Of a DNA stretch of 64,000 bases, positions 25,555 through 34,050 are shown piece after piece (positions within the stretch are counted from its first letter, which is position 1; each line of letters begins with the position of its first letter). The notes beneath the pieces were generated by a model. It did no database searches and was not told the DNA's origin. It was given only the letters and a program-made list of their open reading frames with translations. The position numbers were made by a program, and so were the translations under genes. Source of the stretch: an uncultured Nitrospira sp. (GTDB lineage: Bacteria; Nitrospirota; Nitrospiria; Nitrospirales; Nitrospiraceae); contig CABVSA010000006.1 in assembly GCA_902500805.1 (NCBI GenBank), forward strand, positions 1 through 64,000. Direction: 5' to 3'.

Positions 25555-26745
25555 ATGGCGACGCCATTTTCACGCACGGTTCGCTCGTTGGCCCATGACA
25601 CATCACAGTTTGCACTGTTCATCTGGGGGCTCGTGGCACTGCTGTTTGGTGCCTGGTTCAGCTGGTTTACGTTGGTGCATGTCACGCTGTACGAAGTTTC
25701 GCAAAGCAGTCGGGTGGAAGTAGAACAGGCTGCGCATACGGTCACCACCTCTCTCGCGGGGAAGGTGGTGGCCACATCCATGAAACTCGGCAAGTCCGTT
25801 GAAGCTGGCGAGAGCTTGATGGAGCTGGATGCACGGATCGAACGTCTCCGCTTGCAAGAAGAAGAGGCGCGGCTCGCGGCGATCCCGCCGCAATTAGCAG
25901 CACTCACACGACAACTGGAGGATGGTGCCCACGCTGTGGAGCGGGAGCAGGTAGCTACGATAAGTAGCCTGCAGCATGCCCAGGCACGCCATCACGAAGC
26001 CCTGGCAGCCGCATCGTTCGCCAACGACCATGCGCAGCGGATGGCGCAGCTGCTGAGGGCCCAGATGATTCCGGAGGTGGATTTCCTTCGCGCAAAAGTG
26101 GACGCGGAGAAAACGCAGGCGTCGGCCGAGGCCTTCTCGCACGAAATCACACGGTTAACAGCCGAGGCCTCCGGTAAACGCCATGATAAGCACGCCACCT
26201 TGGAAGCCTTGCGGCGCGAGGTCGCCGCGCTCGGGGGCCAGCGTGAGCTCTCCCTTGCCACGATTGCCCGACTCAATCAGGACATTGAAAAGCATGTGAT
26301 TCGCGCACCGGTTTCAGGAGTGCTGGGAGAAGTTGCGGCTCTCCATCCTGGCGCCTTTGTTGAGACGGGAGGCGTGGTCGGCAGTATCATTCCTCAAGGT
26401 AATCTAAGAATCGTGGCGGAGTTTTCGCCTGCGCGAGTGCTCGGACGCATGCATCCTGGCCAAATGGCACGTGTGCGCCTCGACGGCTATTCGTGGGTCC
26501 AATACGGCAGTCTTGCGGCCACCGTCACACGCGTGGCCAGCGAGATTCGCGCGGGAAAGGTCCGTGTTGAACTCGCGCCCACAACCCAGACACCCCTTGC
26601 CCTTCCGCTTCAACACGGCTTGCCAGGGACGGTTGAAGTTGAAGTCGACCACATCACCCCATTGACGCTAACCCTGCGCACAGTGGGGCAACTCCTGACT
26701 AACCCTGCGCAACCATCCCACCTCAGAGCGGAATCTTCCCCATGA
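25555..26745 (+). CDS. HlyD-family membrane fusion protein
   Basis: A 396-residue periplasmic adaptor: one N-terminal membrane helix (about 22-45), a lipoyl/biotinyl-like half (VEQAAHTVTTSLAGKVVA, GKSVEAGESLMELDA), a long alpha-helical hairpin (about 90-240), the second lipoyl half (VIRAPVSGVLGEVAALHPGA) and a beta-barrel domain. Such proteins bridge an inner-membrane exporter and a TolC-like channel. Its stop overlaps the start of the C39-ABC gene (ATGA at 26742), so the two are coupled. It corresponds in position to the HlyD component of NHLM-type peptide export. Confidence 0.93.
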   Translation: MATPFSRTVRSLAHDTSQFALFIWGLVALLFGAWFSWFTLVHVTLYEVSQSSRVEVEQAAHTVTTSLAGKVVATSMKLGKSVEAGESLMELDARIERLRLQEEEARLAAIPPQLAALTRQLEDGAHAVEREQVATISSLQHAQARHHEALAAASFANDHAQRMAQLLRAQMIPEVDFLRAKVDAEKTQASAEAFSHEITRLTAEASGKRHDKHATLEALRREVAALGGQRELSLATIARLNQDIEKHVIRAPVSGVLGEVAALHPGAFVETGGVVGSIIPQGNLRIVAEFSPARVLGRMHPGQMARVRLDGYSWVQYGSLAATVTRVASEIRAGKVRVELAPTTQTPLALPLQHGLPGTVEVEVDHITPLTLTLRTVGQLLTNPAQPSHLRAESSP

Positions 26746-29549
26746 TGCGACCAATGGGTGCCATCCAAACACGTCGGTGGTGGGTGCCTGAGCTTGTACA
26801 GACATCGGCGATGGACTGCGGACCCGCCGCGCTGACCTGCTTGCTGGAAGGGTTCTATATCCCAGCCAGCTACGGCCGTCTTCGCGAAGCCTGTCAAACC
26901 ACTGTGGATGGGACATCGATTGATGTCATGGAGGATGTCGCGCGACAGCTTGGGTTAGATGCTGAACAGGTCATGTTGCCGCCGAATGACCTCTGGATTC
27001 CCGAGGCAAAGGCCCTACCTGCCTTAGTCGTTGTCCAGCAGGCCAGCGGACTCTTGCATTTTGTCATCGTGTGGCGGCGAGTTGGACGCTGGCTCCAACT
27101 GATGGATCCAGGGGTTGGCCGTCGGTGGGTGAACCAGGACCAATTCACACGCGAGCTTCATCTTCATAGTCTGCCGGTCGAGACCACCGAGTGGTACACC
27201 TGGGCCACGTCCAATGAAGCCGTTGACATCCTTCTTGCCCGATTGCGTCGCCTCGGTGGATCGGAGGTGGATGCAACTCGGCTGGTTCGACAGGCCACGG
27301 ATGAGGGAACTTGGCAAGCCATGGCTGGGCTGGACGCAGCAGTACGAATGGTTGAACGACTCACATCCGCTAAGAGCCTGCCGAAAGGAAAGCAGGCGAT
27401 ACGGCTCCTCGAGAGCCTTAGCCCACAAACTCTCGCACAACCGGTCAACTCCTGTCTTGCCATTCCAGCTCACTATTGGGCGGTAACCCAGGCCAATATC
27501 CAAGGTGATGTCAGTAGACTCATCCTGCGCGGCGCGGTTCTCCTCCGCATCCGGGGGCGATCGTCAGAAGCCGGCCCCTCAACAACCAAAACGATACCCG
27601 GGGCAGAGCTCGCGCCGGAACTCGCTGCGGCCTTGCGTGAGAAGCCGGTGCACCCAGTACGAAAACTCCTAGACCTTATGCGCAGCGAGGGTGCCCTCAC
27701 CCCGCTCGCCCTCCTGGGCGCGATCGGTCTCGGCGTGGGAGCCGTGCTAATCGAATCGATCTTATTTCGAGGTCTCTTTGAGCTCGCGACGGTGTTTGCC
27801 GTCGCCAGTCAGCGTCTGTTTGCGCTCGGGGCGCTTGTTTCGTTTCTTCTGTTGCTCTGGGCCTGCGAACTGCCCATTCTCAGTGAATCCTTGCGGTTGG
27901 GACGGCATCTTGAAACTCGCTTACGAGTCGCCCTACTTCAGAAGCTTCCCACACTCCATGATCGGTATTTGCATAGTCGTCCGATCTCCGACATGGCCGA
28001 TCGAAGCCATAGTCTGGCATTGGTGCGCGGCCTGCCCGCATTGGCTGTCCACATCGTCCAATCTTGCTGGGAAATAGTATTTACATTGGTGGGAATCGGG
28101 CTCATTGCTCCACACAGCCTCCCGCTTGCCGTACTACTCGTCGGGCTGTCGCTCGGACTTGCCCTCCTAGCACAGCGGCCAATGCGTGAAGGCGACCTAC
28201 GATTGCGCGGTCACGCGGCAGCCTTGTACGGATTCTCCTTGGATGTACTGCGTGGAAATGCACCGATCCAGATACATGCTGCCGAGCGCGCGATTCGCCG
28301 AGAGCATGAAGGTTTGTTGGCTGAGTGGGTGCGTGCCTCTCGGCGACTGCTGAACCTTTCACTCATCGTGCACAGCAGCCTCTCACTCATCGCCACCGGG
28401 CTGATCGGAGTGCTGATCTTGCATCACTTACAGACGGTTGGGATGACAGGGAGCCTCCTGCTACTGGTCTATTGGGCCATCAAGTTGCCAGCGTTAGGGA
28501 AAGGGTTGGCAACGATGGCCCTACAATATCCAGCTCACCACAACATCGTCATGAGGTTGCTCGAGCCGCTCAATGCACCGAGCGAAACGGCCACGGCATC
28601 CCAACGGGATCCCACCGATTCATCTGAGAGTCGCACGAAACAGAACGACCTTGTCCCAAAGATCCGACCTCTCTCAGGCGTGGCCATCGAGTTTCGTGAC
28701 ATCACGGTGGTTGCGGCAGGACATACCATCTTGCACGACCTCACGCTGCATATTCAGCCGGGAGAGCATGTGGCGATTGTGGGACCATCAGGCTCGGGAA
28801 AGTCCAGCGCGCTGGGACTGTTACTCGGGTGGCACCGTGCCGCTACCGGTACGGTCTTGGTTGACCGAGAGCCCCTCACCGCGGTTCGACTGTGCACATT
28901 GCGTCGTGCAACGGCCTGGGTCGATCCATCAATTCAGCTCTGGAATCGAACACTGCTGGAGAATATATCCTACAGTCACACGACTGGACACCTGTCTGAA
29001 TTGGGCGACTTGCTGGAACGAACCGATCTCACGAACGTCATCGCGCATCTGCCGAACGGGCTCCAAAGTTCATTAGGTGAAGGAGGTGCGCACCTCTCAG
29101 GGGGTGAAGGCCAGCGAATTCGCCTCGCCCGTGCCATGTGGCAGAGCGCCGTTCGCCTGGTATTGCTAGATGAACCATTTCGTGGCCTCGATCGTGAGCG
29201 CCGCCATCGGCATCTTGACCAAGCACGCGCCTCATGGAAAGACGCTACCTTACTCTGTGTCACTCATGATGTAGCTGAGACTCAAACATTCGACCGAGTC
29301 TTGGTGATGGAGAATGGAGGCATCGTTGAAGATGGTGCACCCGAACATCTCGCAGCTACGCCGACCTCTCGATATCGCACCCTTCTGGATGCCGAGATGA
29401 CAGCCCGCCATGCCTTGTGGTCTGGAGCACAATGGCGTCATCTCCGATTGGATCGTGGACAAATACAGGAATCACCGCCCCCCAGTGAAACCTCCTCCAC
29501 CTGGAGTAGCGCCCCCACCACTGTCTGGAGGGCTGGCAGCCATGCATGA
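26742..29549 (+). CDS. C39 peptidase-containing ABC exporter (NHLM-like)
   Basis: A 935-residue bacteriocin-type exporter. The N-terminal C39 domain has all expected residues: Gln20, Cys26 in TSAMDCGPAAL, His106 in LLHFVIVW and Asp122 in LMDPG. A ~170-residue linker precedes the six-helix transmembrane domain (about 320-600) and an ATPase domain with Walker A GPSGSGKSS, signature LSGGEGQ, Walker B LVLLDEP and the histidine of VTHD. It should cut the leader from a peptide and export the core. The start overlaps the HlyD gene; the stop overlaps the next ABC gene by 8 bases. Confidence 0.95.
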   Translation: MMRPMGAIQTRRWWVPELVQTSAMDCGPAALTCLLEGFYIPASYGRLREACQTTVDGTSIDVMEDVARQLGLDAEQVMLPPNDLWIPEAKALPALVVVQQASGLLHFVIVWRRVGRWLQLMDPGVGRRWVNQDQFTRELHLHSLPVETTEWYTWATSNEAVDILLARLRRLGGSEVDATRLVRQATDEGTWQAMAGLDAAVRMVERLTSAKSLPKGKQAIRLLESLSPQTLAQPVNSCLAIPAHYWAVTQANIQGDVSRLILRGAVLLRIRGRSSEAGPSTTKTIPGAELAPELAAALREKPVHPVRKLLDLMRSEGALTPLALLGAIGLGVGAVLIESILFRGLFELATVFAVASQRLFALGALVSFLLLLWACELPILSESLRLGRHLETRLRVALLQKLPTLHDRYLHSRPISDMADRSHSLALVRGLPALAVHIVQSCWEIVFTLVGIGLIAPHSLPLAVLLVGLSLGLALLAQRPMREGDLRLRGHAAALYGFSLDVLRGNAPIQIHAAERAIRREHEGLLAEWVRASRRLLNLSLIVHSSLSLIATGLIGVLILHHLQTVGMTGSLLLLVYWAIKLPALGKGLATMALQYPAHHNIVMRLLEPLNAPSETATASQRDPTDSSESRTKQNDLVPKIRPLSGVAIEFRDITVVAAGHTILHDLTLHIQPGEHVAIVGPSGSGKSSALGLLLGWHRAATGTVLVDREPLTAVRLCTLRRATAWVDPSIQLWNRTLLENISYSHTTGHLSELGDLLERTDLTNVIAHLPNGLQSSLGEGGAHLSGGEGQRIRLARAMWQSAVRLVLLDEPFRGLDRERRHRHLDQARASWKDATLLCVTHDVAETQTFDRVLVMENGGIVEDGAPEHLAATPTSRYRTLLDAEMTARHALWSGAQWRHLRLDRGQIQESPPPSETSSTWSSAPTTVWRAGSHA

Positions 29550-31683
29550 TGCGATCGCCACAATCGCGTGGCCTACCGCACGGTTACCGGAAGCCATCGA
29601 AGTCTTGGCACGACGCGCGGGGTTGCGCCCCAATACGACCGGGACAACGCTGCCTCCATGTCTGCCCAACCTGGCAGATCGCAGAGAGTTCGAACCCTGG
29701 TTGGAGTGGTTCTGCACACGTATCGACATTGAAATGGAATCCGTCGAGTCAACCGTCTCCGACTACACAAACCTGCTCCGAGGCGCCGGTCCAGCAGTAC
29801 TGCACTATCAACATGTTGGTGAATCGTCTGTCCTATTGCTCTTGAGGGCCACGACTCGACACGTACAGTTCATCGGCCCCGATCTGCGAGTGAGACGATA
29901 TCCGCTGAGTCATATTCGTGCTGCCCTCTGCGACGAAGTGGAACGGCCCGTGAGGGCTGCGGTGGAAGCGCTGCTCCCACACGCAAACATCCCCGTCAAG
30001 AACCGAGCTGACGTCATTCAACTCCTTGTGCAGGAGCAGGTGGCTGGCAAGCGCATGGACGCATGCTGGACGCTCCGTATGCCTCCGACGCGATCGTTTT
30101 GGTTACAGATGCAATGGCAGCGTATGCCAGGCCGCGCGGCAGCCATGTTGACGGTCTTCATCGGGTTGTATGTGACTGAGATTCTAGGCTGGATGGTGAT
30201 CGGCCGAGGAGCATTGGAGGGACGCCTCGATGACGGTTGGCTCGTCGCCTGGGTGCTGCTGTTACTGCTCCTCATCCCCATACAACTGGTGGGCACCTGG
30301 CTGCAGGGCCTGTTTGCGATCGACTTCGGAACATTGTTGAAGCAGCGACTGCTGTCGGGTGCGTTGCACATGAAGATCGACGAGGTCCGTCGAACCGGCA
30401 TCGGTCAGTTAGTGGGGAAGGTGATGGAATCTCAGGCATTGGAGTCGCTGGCGTTCAATGGCGGATTCTCGGTTATGGTTGCCTCGATTGAATTGATTGT
30501 GGCGGCCTGGGTGCTCATCTGGGGAGCCGGTGGATCCTGGCATGTCCTGACTCTCCTCCTGTGGGTGCTCGGCACGCTGACCGCCTGCTGGTGGTATTTT
30601 CGACACCTGCGTCAATGGGTTCACGCAAGGATTGATCTCACACATGAGTTGATTGAGCAGATGGTGGGCCATCGCACTCGGTTAGCCCAGGAGGCTTTGG
30701 AACAGCGACACCTACGCGAAGATCGCTGTCTCGAACGATTCCTCCAAGTGTCAGCTGACTTTGACAGGACTCTGGTTCCATTGTCGTGGGGGATCTCGCG
30801 TGGATGGTTGATTGTCGGCGTGTTGGGACTTGTCCCTGCCCTGACCTGGGGGCAAGTGGACCTGATGGGCCTCGCCGTGAGTTTAGGAGGCGTGTCGTTG
30901 GCACAGCGGGCATTCGGGGAAATTGGCTCAAGCCTGGCTTCACTGGCACGTGCTGCGGTAGCCTGGGAACTCATACAACCGTTATTTGTGGCTGCCCACC
31001 GCTCGAAGACCGAGTGCCTCACCTCACCCAGTGCGCATCGCCCACTGGAGAATCAGGACCTCTATAAAGCCAAACACGTCTGCGTCCAGGCTCGTGATGT
31101 TGTGTATCACTATGAACGGACAGGTGATCCCGTACTCAATCGATGCACGTTTACTCTCTACCATGGTGATCACGTCTTGCTGGAAGGCCAATCAGGCAGT
31201 GGTAAATCGACGCTGACAGCATTGCTCGTGGGATTACGTCAGCCAGACTCCGGCCTGTTGATGCTCAACGGACTGGATCGAGCTACCTTGGGGCAAAGAT
31301 GGCAGCAGTTGAGTACGGCGGCATCGCAATTCCATGAAAATCATGTATTCACCGGCACAGTAGCCTTCAATCTGCTCATGGGCTGCCATTGGCCACCAAC
31401 CGCCGCCGACCTGGCTGAGGCTAAGCAACTGTGTGAAGAGCTCGGCCTGGGTGACCTTCTCAACCGTATGCCGTCGGGAATGATGCAGATGGTGGGCGAG
31501 ACAGGATGGCAGCTCTCTCATGGTGAGCGGAGTCGCTTGTTCCTTGCCCGCACATTACTTCAAAAAGCCGAACTTGTGGTCTTGGACGAAAGCTTCGCCG
31601 CGCTGGATCCCGAGACCTTAACCAAATGTCTTCAATGCGTCCGGACGAGAGCACATACCTTAGTGGTCATCGCACATCCATGA
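29542..31683 (+). CDS. second ABC exporter without peptidase (NHLM-like)
   Basis: A 713-residue ABC transporter. The first ~190 residues are not an active C39 domain: I see no Cys/His/Asp triad, although a beta-rich part (AVLHYQHVGESSVLLLLRA) recalls a degenerate one. Transmembrane segments lie at about 210-480 and the ATPase domain has Walker A EGQSGSGKST, signature LSHGERSR and Walker B LVVLDES. The protein stops right after the H-loop (VVIAHP), lacking the usual last 30-40 residues. It pairs with the preceding exporter, as in NHLM clusters where two ABC genes follow each other. ATG 29542 follows GGAGGG. Confidence 0.9.
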   Translation: MHDAIATIAWPTARLPEAIEVLARRAGLRPNTTGTTLPPCLPNLADRREFEPWLEWFCTRIDIEMESVESTVSDYTNLLRGAGPAVLHYQHVGESSVLLLLRATTRHVQFIGPDLRVRRYPLSHIRAALCDEVERPVRAAVEALLPHANIPVKNRADVIQLLVQEQVAGKRMDACWTLRMPPTRSFWLQMQWQRMPGRAAAMLTVFIGLYVTEILGWMVIGRGALEGRLDDGWLVAWVLLLLLLIPIQLVGTWLQGLFAIDFGTLLKQRLLSGALHMKIDEVRRTGIGQLVGKVMESQALESLAFNGGFSVMVASIELIVAAWVLIWGAGGSWHVLTLLLWVLGTLTACWWYFRHLRQWVHARIDLTHELIEQMVGHRTRLAQEALEQRHLREDRCLERFLQVSADFDRTLVPLSWGISRGWLIVGVLGLVPALTWGQVDLMGLAVSLGGVSLAQRAFGEIGSSLASLARAAVAWELIQPLFVAAHRSKTECLTSPSAHRPLENQDLYKAKHVCVQARDVVYHYERTGDPVLNRCTFTLYHGDHVLLEGQSGSGKSTLTALLVGLRQPDSGLLMLNGLDRATLGQRWQQLSTAASQFHENHVFTGTVAFNLLMGCHWPPTAADLAEAKQLCEELGLGDLLNRMPSGMMQMVGETGWQLSHGERSRLFLARTLLQKAELVVLDESFAALDPETLTKCLQCVRTRAHTLVVIAHP

Positions 31684-33647
31684 TACCCCCCACGACCAAG
31701 ATTCAAACCTCAGCGTATCTCTCACCTCTGTCGGATGGACAGGGCCGGTCGTGCCCGGCAACCCACTACTGGGGCGACGTGTGCACAAGCAGCCCTCAGC
31801 ACCACGCGATCATCACGTTTGGCGATCACGTGCCTGCACTCTCCCGAATATCAGCAATCTCTGGGGGTCTGCTGACAAAATCCGCCAGCGAGGTTCTCGC
31901 GCAGCTCAGAGGTTCAACGTATGGGAAAGTGCACGATTCGCCTGTTCGTGCGTTGCTGGCTTGCTGGAGGGCCCTTCTGAACAGCCTGTACAGCATCCAG
32001 ATTTTGGCAATCACCGTACGCACCGATTTTGATCTGCGGCGGCGCAGGGTTTGTCAACACATTGCTCGTAGTTCAAACAGTACTACAGGTGGCAGACCTT
32101 GGGTTCACTGCAGACGCGCAACCATTTTGATCACCGGGCTATGGGGAGTTCTCTCCCCCTCCTACAGTTGGAGTCTGGATGTCGCTCACTCAACTCCCCT
32201 CGAACGTCAAGAAACAATTTCATTAGCGGATGCAGCAGTTCAGGCGCTCCAGAACAATCTCGATATCAGCATCAGCCGTCACATTAAAACGAACCGACTG
32301 TCAGATATTGACATCGAGCACGCAAAATTCGACCCCACAGTGAGTATGAGCGGACGATATAATAGGACAGTTGATCCGCTCAATCGTCCTGTCTTCGGAG
32401 CCACCGGTGTCCAGCTTGACCAGATCACTACGTTCGACCAGCGTAATCATTCACTGACCCTTGATGCCTCGACAAACCTCATCACCGGTGGCAATTTCGA
32501 TGTGAGCTATAGTCCAACAAGAAACAGTGTGAATCAGGATCTTGCAACAGGCTTTCTGTTCAATCCTGCCTGGACCGGCGGCCTCGCCGTCAACTTGACC
32601 CAGCCGTTACTCAGAAACGCCGGGATCTCAGTCAACACCACCTTCATTAAAGTGGCCAAAAATAATGCGGTTGTCGAGCAGCATGTATTTCGCGACCAAG
32701 TCTTGACCGTGCTCGCCTCAGTCGAGGCAAATTATTGGGAGCTTGTGTTTGCGAGGGAACAGCTGAAGGTCGCCCAAGCGGCACTCAAGGCCGCCGAGGA
32801 ACTATTGGCGGCCAACCGTGTCAAAACCAAAGCGGGTGTGATGTCGGTCGTCGATGTGCTTCAAGCCGAAGCTGCCGTCGCATCCAGAGTGGAGCAAATC
32901 TTGGTGGCTGACAAAGCCATTCGAGATGAGGAAGATCAACTCCGGACTCTCCTGAATCCAGGCGAAGCTGAGCTCAGGCAGACAGTACGCCTTACTCCCC
33001 TCGATGCTCCGATTACCTATCTTGAGATCCCCAGCCCCGAAGACGCCATCGATACAGCATTGGAACAGCGTCCGGAAATCTTTCAAGCCAAGAAGCATGT
33101 TGAATCCAGCGAGTTGAATAAACAATTTGCGCGTAACCAGTTACTTCCTACACTTTCGCTTCAAGGCACAATCGGCGTGTCCGGATTAGGGAGTGACTAC
33201 GGCAGCGCGTTCACCAGAAACTTCGGTGGTGACTTTTATAACTATGGGGTGGGAGTGGTGCTCAGCTATCCGCTCGGCAACCGCTCTGCCATCAGTACGT
33301 ACAACAAGCGGCAATTGGAGACCAGGAATGCCGAGATATCCCTTGCGCGAGCGCGTCATCAAATCATTCTCGGTGTGCGCGAGGCGGTCCGCCGTGTGCA
33401 GACCGATTTCACGCGTATCGAGACCACGCGTTCAGCGCGGGCATTAGCCGAGAAGCAACTGCAAACAGAGCAAGAACGATTAAAGGCAGGACTCAGCACC
33501 ACTCGCTTTGTACTCGACTTCCAACGTGATCTTGCGATCGCGCAGGGGAACGAATTGCGAGCCATTATTGATTACAATAAGGCACGCTCGAACCTCTCCC
33601 GTCATATGGCTACCACCTTGGACCTTTATCACCTCGAACTATCCTAG
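31680..33647 (+). CDS. TolC-family outer membrane efflux protein
   Basis: The C-terminal ~480 residues are a clear TolC-type protein: two repeats with coiled-coil helices (AALKAAEELLAANRVKTKAG, LQAEAAVASRVEQIL; later ALAEKQLQTEQERLKAGLST) and the NYWELVFA and ISLADAAVQALQNN signatures. The first ~150 residues from ATG 31680 do not look like TolC or a signal peptide. A hydrophobic run (ILITGLWGVLSPSYSWS) near 32130 is the better signal peptide, so the real start may be a non-ATG codon close to 32120. It forms the outer-membrane exit for the HlyD/ABC system. The ATG at 31680 overlaps the ABC stop. Confidence 0.88.
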   Translation: MIPPTTKIQTSAYLSPLSDGQGRSCPATHYWGDVCTSSPQHHAIITFGDHVPALSRISAISGGLLTKSASEVLAQLRGSTYGKVHDSPVRALLACWRALLNSLYSIQILAITVRTDFDLRRRRVCQHIARSSNSTTGGRPWVHCRRATILITGLWGVLSPSYSWSLDVAHSTPLERQETISLADAAVQALQNNLDISISRHIKTNRLSDIDIEHAKFDPTVSMSGRYNRTVDPLNRPVFGATGVQLDQITTFDQRNHSLTLDASTNLITGGNFDVSYSPTRNSVNQDLATGFLFNPAWTGGLAVNLTQPLLRNAGISVNTTFIKVAKNNAVVEQHVFRDQVLTVLASVEANYWELVFAREQLKVAQAALKAAEELLAANRVKTKAGVMSVVDVLQAEAAVASRVEQILVADKAIRDEEDQLRTLLNPGEAELRQTVRLTPLDAPITYLEIPSPEDAIDTALEQRPEIFQAKKHVESSELNKQFARNQLLPTLSLQGTIGVSGLGSDYGSAFTRNFGGDFYNYGVGVVLSYPLGNRSAISTYNKRQLETRNAEISLARARHQIILGVREAVRRVQTDFTRIETTRSARALAEKQLQTEQERLKAGLSTTRFVLDFQRDLAIAQGNELRAIIDYNKARSNLSRHMATTLDLYHLELS

Positions 33648-33913
33648 TCGTCTATCCCCGACTCGCTCACGCACATGTAGAATCTAAGGGAAGCCGACGG
33701 AGTGTTCTCACCGATGCTTGTCACGAGAACCCAAGGGGGTCAGCTTTCCCCATACGAAGAAGGAAACAAGCGAGGAAGTATGATCCCGTTGCCAACAATT
33801 GCGCCTCTCGTCGTTACGTTGAACAAGCAATCGGACCACTTGAGAGTTTGGGGGGGCTGACAGTTCTTACGATAAGATGGCTATGGAACCCAAACTGCAC
33901 GTGAAGTGCGGTT
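33648..33913. other. intergenic stretch after tolC
   Basis: About 270 bases between the TolC gene and tRNA-Cys. Apart from a 26-codon frame at 33780-33860, nothing is seen. Confidence 0.45.
33780..33860 (+). CDS. possible 26-residue small ORF
   Basis: A 26-residue frame starting MIPLPTIAPL and ending RVWGG, with GAGG four bases before ATG. It lies at the end of the peptide cassette. It has no similarity to the two MKVK peptides. It may be chance. Confidence 0.2.
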   Translation: MIPLPTIAPLVVTLNKQSDHLRVWGG

Positions 33914-33988
33914 TGGAGGCGCCGAGCGGGTTCGAACCGCTGCATCGCAGTTTTGCAGACTGCTCCCTTACCACTTGGGTACGGCGCC
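33914..33988 (-). tRNA. tRNA-Cys (anticodon GCA)
   Basis: A 75-base cloverleaf on the minus strand: acceptor GGCGCCG/CGGCGCC, D-arm with CCCAAGTGGTAAGG, anticodon stem GCAGT/ACTGC around CTGCAAA (anticodon GCA, cysteine), T-arm with GGTTCGAACC, and an encoded CCA at 33914-33916. Confidence 0.97.
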
Positions 33989-34050
33989 CCGGGATCGGCA
34001 TTATAATCGTTTCGTTTTCCAGAACTCAAGGCAAGAACGACACAAGCACA

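Noticed and set aside
31626-31680. Earlier ATG for the TolC gene
   Set aside because: It lies inside the ABC gene's conserved ATPase domain; the ATG overlapping the stop is more likely, and even that may be too early.
20481-33647. Cassette as a plain type I secretion or drug efflux operon
   Set aside because: An intact C39 triad and tiny duplicated peptide genes point to leader-peptide cleavage; a simple efflux role would not need them.
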